Program-made: the position numbers and the translations under genes
Shown here: in pieces, positions 41,931 through 49,825 of the stretch
Numbering within the stretch: position 1 is the stretch's first letter
How the letters are laid out: each line of letters starts with the position of its first letter
Origin: a virus
Length of the DNA stretch: 60,719 nt
IMG/VR virus record: IMGVR_UViG_3300025949_000002
Coordinates: 1-60,719 of that record
Strand: one strand, 5' to 3'
The notes under the pieces: generated by a model
The model's input: only the letters and a program-made list of their open reading frames with translations
Told to the model about the DNA's origin: nothing
Database searches by the model: none

Positions 41931-43391
41931 ATGCTCACGCACCTCGACAACTTGGGGCCGGTCAATCTGGCCGATCCGGTTCACCGGCAACATCCCCTGA
42001 ACCGGAACCGCTCCGCGTGGTGGCTGACTCTCCCACAACTTGCGGGAGGGGTCAAGTTTTACGACCTCATGGGTCTGAACCACGGGGCCTTAACCTCCAT
42101 GACAAGCGGCGCGACTGCCGGATGGAGGAGCACGACCCGTCCTGGCGGGTACGGGGCGCTGCTGTTTGATAGCATCGTCAGTTCGTCGGTCAACATGACT
42201 CCTTCGCCGTCGCTGTCCCCCACGGTGGCGATGTCGGTGTCGTTGTGGGTGAACCTGACGGCGGCGATTGGCAGCGGCTATACCCTGGTGGCGCATGATG
42301 ATGGGACAAACCGCTCCTTCGCCCTCCGCGCTACCGCGACAGGATTTCGCTTCTTCGTCGGCGCAGGTTCCGGTTCACTTTTCTCAACCACCGTCCCCAC
42401 GGTAGGGCAGTGGTATCACGTCGCGGCGACCTACGACGGGGCCGCCACCCGGATATATGTCAACGGCCAGATGGAGAATACGGCCTCGACCTCCGTGGCA
42501 ATCCCGACCGGCGCGGCCATATTCTCCATCGGGATTTCACAGGCATCGTCGTTTTTCCTGCCCCTCACGGGATACGCAGACGACGTGGGGTTCTGGACCC
42601 ACGCTATATCCACGCGGGAGGTGTGGGAACTCTACAACCTCTCCAGGACAGGCTACCCCGGCCTGCTGAACCGATGGCCGTCCCGGATGGTAGATGGCGC
42701 GTCCGGTGGTGGGACCGTCAGTGGAGCGGCGGCACTGGTAGGAGCCGGGTTGTTGAGCGCGTCCGGAACAGCCGTCGTCCTGGGGACCGGGCAGATCGTT
42801 GGGGTCGGAAGCCTCGACGCCGCCGCGACCGCAATCCTGAGCGGTACGGCTGCGGTCGTCGGGGTGGGGAGCCTCGGGGCATCTGGTGTTCCGATCGTGA
42901 GCGGTGCCGCGGCGCTGAATGGCGTCGGGTTGCTGTCCGGCTTGGGAACGCCGGTCGTAAACGGCGCGGCAAACCTGACCGGCATCGCGATCCTGACCCC
43001 CGCGGGGTTGGTGATTTCGCAGGCCACGGCAAACCTCCTGGGCGTGGCGTCGCTCAATGCATCGGCGTTTACGATCGTTCCCGCTCAGGGCGCAATGGTT
43101 GCAGTCGGCGTCCTGCTCCCCAATGGGACAGTGCAGGTCGTGGGGCAGGCGGCGGTCAGTGGTGTGGCGGCGTTGGGCGCGGCGGGCACGACAGTGGTTC
43201 TGGGGCAGGCGGGTCTGTCGGGCGTGGGTATCCTGGCGGCGCAGCCCGGTGCAGCGACGATCGCCGGTACTGCAACGCTCATCGGGGTCTCCCTCCTCGG
43301 CGCGCGCGGGCCGAGGCTCCCCATCATAGTCATCGGGGCGACGACCAGCGGTGACGAGTTGATAACGATCGGCCCAGGGGGGACGGCCTGA
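41931..43391 (+). CDS. LamG-domain protein with 20-22-residue repeats
   Basis: 486 residues. About 1-250 is a LamG/concanavalin-type jelly roll (MSVSLWVNLTAAIGSGYTLV; GQWYHVAATYDGAATRIYVN; GYADDVGFWTHAIS). About 262-465 has some ten imperfect repeats of the form GxAxLxGVGxLxAxGTxVV, likely a solenoid or stalk. N-terminus MLTHLDNLGPVNL matches the next gene. Probable glycan-binding virion decoration. Confidence 0.75.
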   Translation: MLTHLDNLGPVNLADPVHRQHPLNRNRSAWWLTLPQLAGGVKFYDLMGLNHGALTSMTSGATAGWRSTTRPGGYGALLFDSIVSSSVNMTPSPSLSPTVAMSVSLWVNLTAAIGSGYTLVAHDDGTNRSFALRATATGFRFFVGAGSGSLFSTTVPTVGQWYHVAATYDGAATRIYVNGQMENTASTSVAIPTGAAIFSIGISQASSFFLPLTGYADDVGFWTHAISTREVWELYNLSRTGYPGLLNRWPSRMVDGASGGGTVSGAAALVGAGLLSASGTAVVLGTGQIVGVGSLDAAATAILSGTAAVVGVGSLGASGVPIVSGAAALNGVGLLSGLGTPVVNGAANLTGIAILTPAGLVISQATANLLGVASLNASAFTIVPAQGAMVAVGVLLPNGTVQVVGQAAVSGVAALGAAGTTVVLGQAGLSGVGILAAQPGAATIAGTATLIGVSLLGARGPRLPIIVIGATTSGDELITIGPGGTA

Positions 43392-44311
43392 TGCTGACGC
43401 ATATCGATAATATATCCCCCGTCTACCTCCCCGACCCGGTCAACCGTCAGCATCCGCTGAATCAGGGTCGGATCGGGTGGTGGCTTGCCCTGCCGGAGAT
43501 TTCGGGCGGGCGGTTCTGGTATGACCTCATGGGGTTAAGCCACGGCGCGGTCGTGCAAGGGGCCAGCGGCGCGGGGTTCGGGTGGAAGCCTACGGCGCGT
43601 CCCGGTGGCTATGGAGACATTCGGTTCGATGGCGCGGGAGGTTCGATTGACTGCGGGGCGTCGGATCGGTTCAACTTCACGAGCCAGAACTTCTCACTGT
43701 CGTTTTGGCTTCTGGCGGAAACCCTGACAAACCAGCCGGTGGTCATCAACCGCGGGACGTTCCTCGTAGACGGTTGGTACATCTTCATCAACTCGTCAGG
43801 CCAGATCGAACTCCAGCTAGAGTCCTCTGGGGCGGACCATCATGCTATCAGCAACAATACCGTGGTCGCTGGTTCGTACGATCATTTTACGATCGTCAGG
43901 GCATCGACCACCGCGGTCAAGATTTACAAAAACGGGGTGTCGGTATTTGTCCTGGGGAATGTTAGCGACTGCGCGAACTCCACCGCGCCCCTGGTGTTCG
44001 GTCGCTACATCACCGGTTCGGCCAACAACCTGAGGGGTCGGATGGACGACATTTCGATATGGGGACGCGCGCTTTCCGCTACGGAGGCGATGGAACTCTA
44101 CAACCTGTCCCGCCGGGGCTATCCGGGCGTCCTCAACCGATGGCAGCAGCGGACCGTTGCTGATCCACTGGCTACCGTAGTTCCCGGCGCGGCATTCCTG
44201 CCGGGGACTTCCCTTTTGGCAATCCGTCGTTCGTCCCTTCCCCTCATCTACGTCACGTCCTCCGCCGACTCGGGGGACGATGGATTGAGTATTTCCAGCG
44301 TGGTCGCGTAA
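43391..44311 (+). CDS. LamG-domain protein, tandem paralogue
   Basis: 306 residues; start overlaps the previous stop by one base. Its first 55 residues align closely with the preceding protein (MLTHIDNISPVYLPDPVNRQ, WYDLMGLSHGA), followed by the same LamG fold (FSLSFWLLAETL; GRMDDISIWGRALSATEAM) and the shared ending ELYNLSRRGYPGVLNRW, but without the repeat stalk. Two jelly-roll variants in tandem suggest dual receptor or surface binding. Confidence 0.75.
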   Translation: MLTHIDNISPVYLPDPVNRQHPLNQGRIGWWLALPEISGGRFWYDLMGLSHGAVVQGASGAGFGWKPTARPGGYGDIRFDGAGGSIDCGASDRFNFTSQNFSLSFWLLAETLTNQPVVINRGTFLVDGWYIFINSSGQIELQLESSGADHHAISNNTVVAGSYDHFTIVRASTTAVKIYKNGVSVFVLGNVSDCANSTAPLVFGRYITGSANNLRGRMDDISIWGRALSATEAMELYNLSRRGYPGVLNRWQQRTVADPLATVVPGAAFLPGTSLLAIRRSSLPLIYVTSSADSGDDGLSISSVVA

Positions 44312-44327
44312 CGTTACGCGACCACGC
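44298..44327. terminator. 30-bp perfect palindrome, likely terminator
   Basis: GCGTGGTCGCGTAAC and its exact complement abut without a loop, overlapping the TAA of the LamG gene; TTCTATCATTT follows. A stem this GC-rich should halt transcription at least partly, or it may be a protein-binding dyad. Confidence 0.6.
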
Positions 44328-44353
44328 TTCTATCATTTGAAAGGTACATCACC

Positions 44354-44779
44354 ATGTCCACCGGCGCATCGAAATCACACTACCTCGAAGCGAAGATCCT
44401 TGACGCGATTTTCTCCACGACGGCGTTTTCTGTCACCAATACGTTCGTGGCCCTCTTCACCGCCCTCACGACCGCGCAGGGGGAAGCGGGGACGGGTGGA
44501 ACGGAGGTGACCGGAGGATCTTACGCACGGCAGCAGCTCACCGGCACGGGCGGGGTCGGCGGCTATACGAAGACGACCGGAACGACTGGCGATACGGCCT
44601 CCTTCAACGCCGTGAACTTCACCGGGATGCCTGCCGCGACGGTGGTGGGGGTCGCGATCTACGACGCGGTGACGGCAGGAAATCTCCTGTACTACATCAA
44701 TGGCCTCTCGCTGGTCGTCGCATCGGGCAATACCCTTCAGTTCGCGGCCACCACCGGACTGACGGTCCTGGAAGATTAA
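44354..44779 (+). CDS. Gp80-like virion protein
   Basis: 141 residues. The layout SKSHYLEAKILDAIFSTT ... FVALFTA, then GTEVTGGSYARQQLTGTG, then NAVNFTGMPAATVVGVAIYD and a final GNTLQFAATTGLTVLED is the conserved pattern of a small phage structural family annotated as tail fibre or Gp80. Function in the particle uncertain. Confidence 0.7.
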   Translation: MSTGASKSHYLEAKILDAIFSTTAFSVTNTFVALFTALTTAQGEAGTGGTEVTGGSYARQQLTGTGGVGGYTKTTGTTGDTASFNAVNFTGMPAATVVGVAIYDAVTAGNLLYYINGLSLVVASGNTLQFAATTGLTVLED

Positions 44780-44794
44780 GGGAGGCCGCTCACC

Positions 44795-45127
44795 ATGTCT
44801 GTAATCATGGCACCGGGGGAAAAGCGGGTTTTCTATACCACCGTTTCGGCCTCTCTGGGTACGCTCACGATCACGAACCCCACGTTCGATTTTCAAGCCT
44901 ACGACCGTACTCCGATCGCGACCGACGTTCCGGCCACGGGACAGGACGACCCCGCCGCATCGGTCCGGGCCTGGTACGACTTCGATACCGTGGCCCCTCC
45001 CGGTGGCGGTGCACCACTCCAGAAGGGCGGACTCTACTGGATAAACTGGCGTCTCCCCGTCAGCAACACTGCCGACGGCCTGGTCAGGATCGAGTGCCCG
45101 TCGGAACTCCTGATTATCAACGAGTAG
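44795..45127 (+). CDS. Small structural protein
   Basis: 110 residues, beta-rich (EKRVFYTTVSASLGTLTITN; GGLYWINWRLPVSNTADG). Commonly such genes accompany Gp80-like proteins. Ends TAG; the frame beyond runs on into the next Cys-rich ORF, which seems coincidental because an SD-less gap with palindromes lies between. Confidence 0.5.
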   Translation: MSVIMAPGEKRVFYTTVSASLGTLTITNPTFDFQAYDRTPIATDVPATGQDDPAASVRAWYDFDTVAPPGGGAPLQKGGLYWINWRLPVSNTADGLVRIECPSELLIINE

Positions 45128-45142
45128 GGGAGGGGAATGGGT

Positions 45143-45226
45143 GAAAATGTATGCAAATGCATACATTTTCGGAAAGTGTTTGCTACTTTTTGGGGAGGGT
45201 CCAATTTCTCCACGTGGAGAAATTGG
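45143..45226. repeat. Two perfect palindromes after the structural genes
   Basis: GAAAATGTATGC AAAT GCATACATTTTC (45143-45170, 12-bp arms) and a loopless 26-bp palindrome CCAATTTCTCCAC with its complement (45201-45226). Neither is followed by a good T run on the plus strand (the first by TTTTC then GG). They may form RNA hairpins that protect or end the late transcript, or be operators. Confidence 0.55.
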
Positions 45227-45259
45227 GGAATGGGCAGGTTTGGGAGGGAGGGTAACGCG

Positions 45260-45499
45260 ATGCCGGTTTGTTGCTGTGCGAATCCTGCGTGTCGGATTTA
45301 TGGGTGCGCGATAGCGAAACGAGAGATGGGATACCACTATCCGCCCGGACCTGCGGTGGCGAATCCGGGATTGCCTGCGATGCCACCAATCCCGACGGGC
45401 TGGCGTTGCCCTTCCTGCGGGGCGTGTCACAGCCCTCTGGTGATGACCTGCCCCTGCTCCATGCAGGCGCGGTCGGCGGTGAGTTGTGCGGGCGATTAG
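45260..45499 (+). CDS. Cys-rich zinc ribbon protein
   Basis: 79 residues starting MPVCCCANPACRIYGC; a second cluster is CPSCGACHSPLVMTCPC. At least eight cysteines could hold two zinc ions. ATG 45260 is chosen because upstream in-frame codons cross the palindromes. Unknown role; similar metal-binding tails are widespread in this phage. Confidence 0.55.
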   Translation: MPVCCCANPACRIYGCAIAKREMGYHYPPGPAVANPGLPAMPPIPTGWRCPSCGACHSPLVMTCPCSMQARSAVSCAGD

Positions 45500-45524
45500 A
45501 GGAGGAGAGAGCGACTAACGATGC

Positions 45525-45555
45525 GCGGCGGCAGGGAGTTCGTTCCTGCCGCCGC
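45525..45555. other. Strong hairpin before the membrane-protein gene
   Basis: GCGGCGGCAGG pairs with CCTGCCGCCGC (11 bp, 9-base loop); no T run follows, so it is more likely an RNA stability or leader element than a terminator. It lies within the 185-base gap before 45685. Confidence 0.5.
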
Positions 45556-45684
45556 TGTAGCGTTCCAGTGGTGGAGAGGGTGCGTCAACACCCGCCCCCA
45601 CCGTAGCAACCTGCTACAACAGGCTACCGAGGAGTAGAGTACCACGGTGGTGCTCCGTTTGTCTTCCCGGTAGAAGGAGGTGTT

Positions 45685-46095
45685 GTGAATTTCATACAGA
45701 GACTGTTTAGTACCTCACAGTTCATGCCGCGGAGGTTTTGCGGCAACTGGACTCCGGCATTGCTTGCGTTGCATCAATTTTCTGACCTCATTATCTGCGT
45801 CAGTTACATGATTATCCCGTTTCTGCTCTGGAGACTATACGCTCTATGGAAACAGCAACGTCTCGATACCTGCTGCGCGGGTCGGTATATCCCGCTCCTG
45901 TGTGGGCAAACGGCGGCCTTCATCTTCTGTTGCGGCATCACGCATCTGCATCAGGTGGTGGTGTTCTACTACCCGTTCTATCGATGGATAGGGGTCTGGA
46001 GCGCCCTAACGGCCTTAATCTCGGCCTCGGTGGTCGCGTCCCTGTCGATGGTTATGGGTCTCTGTATACGGCCTGCTGTGCCGCCTGGAAGCTAG
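45685..46095 (+). CDS. Stand-alone ethylene-receptor-like transmembrane domain
   Basis: 136 residues, GTG start with AAGGAGGTG just upstream. Three membrane helices (about 33-55, 69-96, 100-127). It follows the N-terminal ethylene/copper-binding domain of ETR1 and of bacterial sensor kinases: W-P-LL-LH then D34, Y41, I44, P45 with the exact ETR1 spacing (D25, Y32, I35, P36), and FIFCCGITH giving I80, C83, H87 for I62, C65, H69. No kinase follows. First gene before coiled-coil membrane proteins and the endolysin region, so a holin-like, sensing or host-interfering role is possible; ligand binding is unproven. Confidence 0.8.
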   Translation: MNFIQRLFSTSQFMPRRFCGNWTPALLALHQFSDLIICVSYMIIPFLLWRLYALWKQQRLDTCCAGRYIPLLCGQTAAFIFCCGITHLHQVVVFYYPFYRWIGVWSALTALISASVVASLSMVMGLCIRPAVPPGS

Positions 46096-46106
46096 GGAGG
46101 CGCGGG

Positions 46107-46787
46107 ATGAATACGACGCTCTGGGGGGCCGTGATTGCGGGTGCGTTTGTGGTATTCGGCGGGATCGTGACGGGCATCTTCTCCTTTATGGTAGGGAGGC
46201 GCACTGCGGCGGCGGCGGAACTGAACTCCAAAAAGGTTTCCGATACCACGATGGCCGTGACGATCATGGACGACCGCAAAGACATCACCCACACGTTTCA
46301 AACCCAACTCAATGCCGCGACAGAGAAGCTGGATTCGTTTCGGTCAGAACTGGACAAGGTGCGGGATCTGGTTCTGGACTACAAGGAGAAGTTGGGCCTC
46401 GCCAATGTGGAGATAAAGGATCTCCGCGCCTTGACGGAGCGGCAGGAGCGGCAGATACTACAACTCCAGGACTCCGAGCGGGCGCGGAAGCAGGAGTACG
46501 AGGTCATGATCTCCCGCCTGCAAGACGAGAACAAGGATCAGAAGGACGCCATGCAGGTACTGCGGACGGAGAACATCACCCTCCGGGGAGAGGTCGATAC
46601 GTTGCGGCAGCAGGTGCAGGGCAACTCCCGCGACATCCACGATATAGGGGCGATCGAGGTCAAGGCCGCGGCGGGCAAGGGTCTACCAGATGTCTCGACT
46701 TCCCTCCAAGGTATCTCACAGGAGCGGAGGGGCGCGGACGCGTTCTCAACACTCCACCAAAGCGCGGAACCGGAAGGTGAGAAGTAG
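46107..46787 (+). CDS. Membrane-anchored long coiled-coil protein
   Basis: 226 residues from ATG 46107. N-terminal membrane helix (LWGAVIAGAFVVFGGIVTGI) followed by about 130 residues of coiled coil (ERQERQILQLQDSERARKQE; LRTENITLRGEVDTLRQQVQ). The layout resembles a spanin or membrane-organising factor, but no lipobox or spanin partner is clear. Between the ethylene-like domain gene and another coiled-coil membrane gene, it may belong to the lysis cassette. Confidence 0.5.
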   Translation: MNTTLWGAVIAGAFVVFGGIVTGIFSFMVGRRTAAAAELNSKKVSDTTMAVTIMDDRKDITHTFQTQLNAATEKLDSFRSELDKVRDLVLDYKEKLGLANVEIKDLRALTERQERQILQLQDSERARKQEYEVMISRLQDENKDQKDAMQVLRTENITLRGEVDTLRQQVQGNSRDIHDIGAIEVKAAAGKGLPDVSTSLQGISQERRGADAFSTLHQSAEPEGEK

Positions 46788-46796
46788 CGGAACGCC

Positions 46797-47249
46797 ATGC
46801 CAGACGAAGCGCCGGAACACACCGCGGGCTGGACCCTCCAGACCCAACACATCTATACCCATCGGGTCATTGCGGACCTGGAGAAGCGGGTGGGGATCAG
46901 CATCGAATGCGTGGAGTCTCGGTTTGAGCAGCGGGTCGAAGACCTCAAGGTCCTGCACGCGGCCCAACTGAGCGCCGCCAACAAGGCCCTCGAAGCCGCC
47001 CGGCTGTCCAGCGATAAAGCGATCGACAAATCTGCGGTGGATATTGAGCGATGGCGGGAGGCGATGAACGACCGGGAGAAGAACTTCGCCACCAAATCGG
47101 ACGTGGAGGCGGTGGAGAAGCAGCTCTATGCGCTGTCCTCCCGGATGGACAAAACGGAGGGCAAGGGGTTGGGGGCCACGGGCCTGCTGAGTATCGCGGT
47201 CAGTGTGGCGGCGGTCCTGGGGGCGTTGATCGCGATATTTCGGAAATAG
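46797..47249 (+). CDS. Coiled-coil protein with C-terminal membrane helix
   Basis: 150 residues. Coiled coil (IDKSAVDIERWREAMNDREK; VEAVEKQLYALSSRMDKTEG) and a C-terminal hydrophobic helix (GLLSIAVSVAAVLGALIAIF) ending in RK. Tail-anchored proteins of this form next to endolysins are often called holin or holin-associated (XhlA-like). Reasonable but not certain. Confidence 0.55.
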   Translation: MPDEAPEHTAGWTLQTQHIYTHRVIADLEKRVGISIECVESRFEQRVEDLKVLHAAQLSAANKALEAARLSSDKAIDKSAVDIERWREAMNDREKNFATKSDVEAVEKQLYALSSRMDKTEGKGLGATGLLSIAVSVAAVLGALIAIFRK

Positions 47250-47261
47250 GGAAGCGTAGAG

Positions 47262-47528
47262 TCAGAAAGGGAGTTGCCTCCCGATTTCTTCGATCGTCGA
47301 AAAATCCTCTTCTTCGTCTCCACCCGTAAACCAACCCACAGGGAATTGGGTCGCAAGCACAAGCCGTTCTACCTGCGACCACGTAAGGTCAAGGCTATAA
47401 CCGCTCGGCTTTATCCATGCTGAAACCACACGCGGCTTTTCCCCGACGGCTTCCGCGAGTGCTTTTATCGTCAGCCCTCTTCGTGCTTTTGCTGACCAAA
47501 CACGGGCAGGATTAACATACATATTCAT
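47262..47528 (-). CDS. XRE-like HTH protein, opposite strand
   Basis: 88 residues. HTH at about 10-45 (ARRGLTIKALAEAVGEKPRV, then SAWIKPSG) and an ImmR/XRE-associated tail (ERLVLATQFPVGWFTGGDEE) typical of antitoxin or element repressors. It interrupts a row of rightward genes, so it probably has its own weak expression, or controls the flanking genes. No toxin recognised beside it. Confidence 0.65.
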   Translation of the reverse strand: MNMYVNPARVWSAKARRGLTIKALAEAVGEKPRVVSAWIKPSGYSLDLTWSQVERLVLATQFPVGWFTGGDEEEDFSTIEEIGRQLPF

Positions 47529-47552
47529 TTCCTTTCAGGAGAAGAACGAACC

Positions 47553-47972
47553 ATGAATCTCAACAACATTTTCGCCCTCATGGGGCTGATCGGGGCGGCG
47601 CAGAGCGTTGTGCAGTCCGTGCAGAAGTTGGTCACACTGCTGACCAAAGCCGGGAGTGACGTGGCGCTCAAAGGGGCATTGGCTGCAGCGCCCCATACGG
47701 CGGCGGCGGTTGCCGACATCTCGGCAAAACTGCGGGCGGTGCAGGAGAGTGCAGGACATGTCGGGAGTGACAAGAACCTGTTGTCGAAGGCATCGGAGGT
47801 GCAGAGGCTGATCGGACATGTCTCCTCCCTCCGCCAAGCCTTCACGACCGACACCCACGACCCTGCGGTTCTGTCAGAACTCTCTGCCTCCCCGGTATTG
47901 CAGGCGTGGATCGGGGAGGTGGTACAGGAGTGGGGGACTGTGCAGGGAGGGTTGGGGGCGTTCAGGTTATGA
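47553..47972 (+). CDS. Hypothetical late protein
   Basis: 139 residues, helical (IFALMGLIGAAQSVVQSVQK; ALKGALAAAPHTAAAVADIS), weakly amphipathic at the N-terminus. AGGAG precedes the ATG by about ten bases. Resembles small phage proteins next to holins; not recognised. Confidence 0.45.
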   Translation: MNLNNIFALMGLIGAAQSVVQSVQKLVTLLTKAGSDVALKGALAAAPHTAAAVADISAKLRAVQESAGHVGSDKNLLSKASEVQRLIGHVSSLRQAFTTDTHDPAVLSELSASPVLQAWIGEVVQEWGTVQGGLGAFRL

Positions 47973-48142
47973 GGCTCCAATACAAACGCGACGGTGACAA
48001 ATGGTGCTGCTTCGACGCCTCCACGTTCACCAACCTGCAAGAATCGCCCGCAGGGTTCGGGGACACGCAGGAGGAAGCGCGGCAGAACCTCCTGCTCAGT
48101 ATGGAGCAGCATAGACCCACGGATCAAGGAACGAGTGGGTAA
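47969..48142 (+). CDS. HicB-like small protein
   Basis: 57 residues (MRLQYKRDGDKWCCFDAS; PAGFGDTQEEARQNLLLSM). The strand-strand-helix plan ending in GDTQEEARQNLLL resembles HicB-type antitoxin N-domains. No HicA partner is seen. ATGA-coupled to the previous gene. Weak family assignment. Confidence 0.45.
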   Translation: MRLQYKRDGDKWCCFDASTFTNLQESPAGFGDTQEEARQNLLLSMEQHRPTDQGTSG

Positions 48143-48398
48143 AGCCCCGCTCCCATTGCATCCGACGATTGCCGCACTCACAGCGACGCGACTCTCCGTC
48201 CCATGTGCAGTTCGGTTCACATCCGGCGTCACCTGTCTCGACAGGGCATTCGGCCTTGAGGCGTTGGACTTCCAACTCATAAGCGAGATCGTTCGCCGCC
48301 TCAACCGCTTTATCGGGCGCGAAGTCCCGACCTGCCACTTTCCCATTTGCAGATAAATAGGCATTTGCGTGCGACTGCAAATCGTTCAAATCCTGCAA
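48096..48398 (-). CDS. Cys-rich hypothetical protein, opposite strand
   Basis: About 100 residues if the TTG at 48398 (with AAAGGA nine bases upstream) is used; an ATG at 48440 would add 14. Convincing composition: KAVEAANDLAYELEVQRLKA then CEPNCTWDGESRRCECGNRR, a likely zinc site. Its 3' end overlaps the rightward HicB-like gene. Not recognised. Confidence 0.5.
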   Translation of the reverse strand: MQDLNDLQSHANAYLSANGKVAGRDFAPDKAVEAANDLAYELEVQRLKAECPVETGDAGCEPNCTWDGESRRCECGNRRMQWERGFTHSFLDPWVYAAPY

Positions 48399-48542
48399 CT
48401 CACACCGTCCTTTCTGGAGGCCCTTTTGTCGTCCCCCCACCGAACCCGTCGTAACCTTTTAGCCCGCCTGTGCACCCTCCTGGCGGGCAGTGTGTTGCCA
48501 TTCCGAACCGCCACCGCGGCATCGCGACGCAGGAGACCCACC

Positions 48543-48818
48543 GTGACGAACCCGAATCTGGTTGACCGCCTGGAGAACTACTCCACGGACGACACGCCGT
48601 TCCTGTCCTCCTTCGATGCCGTCCACTACCTCAACCACTGCAGTGCGGTGACGACTGCCGCGGGAAGCGACTCCACCCTGGCGGCGGCTTTGGCGACTCT
48701 CTCCGATGCCTTCGCGGGGTTGAGGGCGGTGGGTTTCAGTGTGGCGACGTCACCTTCGTCCATCATCGCGGAGCCATATATCATCACGGGCGTGTCTTCC
48801 GAGACACCCTCCAACTGA
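48543..48818 (+). CDS. Hypothetical late protein
   Basis: 91 residues from GTG with AGGAG seven bases upstream (TNPNLVDRLENYSTDDTPFL). Ser/Thr/Ala-rich, helical then beta. The longer frame upstream has poor composition and was rejected. Not recognised. Confidence 0.5.
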   Translation: MTNPNLVDRLENYSTDDTPFLSSFDAVHYLNHCSAVTTAAGSDSTLAAALATLSDAFAGLRAVGFSVATSPSSIIAEPYIITGVSSETPSN

Positions 48819-48836
48819 CGGAGAGGAGCAGAACCG

Positions 48837-49202
48837 ATGAGCAGCAGCAACAGCAACTCTACCTCCACCTACCCTTCCCAGACCACCCACGCGGACAGGG
48901 TGGCGGGATGGATCGCTATCGGTCTATTTGTGGCCCTGATTGTGTCGATGTGCCTCTCCGGTTTCCTGTCCGGCGTGGATGCCGTAACGCGCTCCCAGAT
49001 CGTCGGGATCGGCCAGACCTGCGCCGGGGCACTCGCGGCCACACTGACTCTCCGCCGCTCCGCTCCGACACCCGATAGTTCGCAACAGGTCACGATCCCC
49101 GGCAGTGCGGACGGCAGTACCGCAGGGGTTACGCTCACGACCACTACGGGGACGGTTCAGCCTCCCGCTCCCCCTCCTGCGGGCGATCCGGGGGCAGGGT
49201 AG
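48837..49202 (+). CDS. Holin candidate
   Basis: 121 residues. Ser/Asn/Thr-rich N-terminus, a strong membrane helix at about 22-47 (AGWIAIGLFVALIVSMCLSG), a second weaker one at about 55-75 (IVGIGQTCAGALAATLTL) and a Pro/Thr tail. Size, helix count and place one gene block before the endolysin fit a class II holin. Not provable by sequence. Confidence 0.5.
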   Translation: MSSSNSNSTSTYPSQTTHADRVAGWIAIGLFVALIVSMCLSGFLSGVDAVTRSQIVGIGQTCAGALAATLTLRRSAPTPDSSQQVTIPGSADGSTAGVTLTTTTGTVQPPAPPPAGDPGAG

Positions 49203-49482
49203 GGAGGAGGTCGCGGATCTCGCTACGTATCCTCTGTACGGCTGAATAGGCGTCATCAGACATCACGACGTACGCCATTTTCAACTCTTTAGAGCAGATG
49301 TTGTCGCACCGCTCCCGCATCGCCTCCTCCCCTGCGGCCCGCCCCCGTGCTTCGGCGGCGAGGAGGGCAGTGGCGATCAGTTTTCGCAGATCGTCTTCTG
49401 GATCGTAGCCGACAGTACGCGATTTCGCGGAACTCTGCGCCCATGCGATTATGACGTCTTGCGCTTCTCTCTCGCTACTCAC
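49144..49482 (-). CDS. Hypothetical early protein
   Basis: 112 residues from GTG with AGGAGGTGGGAG upstream. Helical (AQDVIIAWAQSSAKSRTVGY; LIATALLAAEARGRAAGEEA) with EEAMRERC, a motif echoed in the neighbouring 49475 gene. Its 3' end overlaps the holin candidate on the other strand. Unknown role. Confidence 0.5.
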   Translation of the reverse strand: MSSEREAQDVIIAWAQSSAKSRTVGYDPEDDLRKLIATALLAAEARGRAAGEEAMRERCDNICSKELKMAYVVMSDDAYSAVQRIRSEIRDLLPTLPPDRPQEGEREAEPSP

Positions 49483-49705
49483 CTCCCACCTCCTGCGGCG
49501 TGAGGGGGAGGGTCGCGATCGCGAAGGAAATTTCTGCCGCCGTCTGCATCTGTGCATCATAAATGGCGCGCGTGGAACCGTTGACCGTTTTCGCCCGGTT
49601 GCGCTTATGGGCGTCGGTGGCCTTGCGTGCTACACTCCCGCACCTCTCCCGCATCTCCTCCGCGCCCCGGAGGGTGGCGCTCGAAGTCAGCAGTCTCGGC
49701 TTCAC
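49475..49705 (-). CDS. Hypothetical small protein
   Basis: 76 residues from a GTG that overlaps the preceding stop (GTGA). Helical, with EEMRERCGSVARKATDAHKR. Its end overlaps the GTG of the next gene. A different frame (AQLIISAIREAE) across its start is also protein-like, so this and the 36-residue gene before it may be a frameshifted single gene. Confidence 0.4.
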   Translation of the reverse strand: MKPRLLTSSATLRGAEEMRERCGSVARKATDAHKRNRAKTVNGSTRAIYDAQMQTAAEISFAIATLPLTPQEVGGE

Positions 49706-49812
49706 GGATAGCGGAGATAATCAGTTGGGCGAAACCAGGTTTTGTAGATCCGCACGGCCCGCTCCTCTGCCGTCGGTGCCGCGCCCTTCATCTCAACCGT
49801 TTCTGTGCTCAT
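49702..49812 (-). CDS. 36-residue leader gene or gene fragment
   Basis: MSTETVEMKGAAPTAEERAV start, typical of leftward genes in this phage, ending after WFRPTDYLRYP with a TGA that overlaps the next GTG. The ATG lies 13 bases from the divergent endolysin start. Either a tiny coupled gene or the front part of a broken gene (see the neighbouring entry). Confidence 0.4.
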   Translation of the reverse strand: MSTETVEMKGAAPTAEERAVRIYKTWFRPTDYLRYP

Positions 49813-49825
49813 AGGAGTCCTTTCT

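Noticed and set aside
42410-43354. 314-codon rightward frame over the LamG repeat region
   Set aside because: Arg/Gly-rich alternative frame of the real LamG gene.
44795-45499. Third amber readthrough joining the 44795 gene to the Cys-rich ORF
   Set aside because: Frames do agree, but the intervening codons cross two palindromes and have poor composition, and the Cys-rich gene has its own ATG.
46107-47249. Classical Rz/Rz1 spanin pair
   Set aside because: Both proteins are coiled coils with membrane helices, but no lipobox-bearing overlapping small gene was found.
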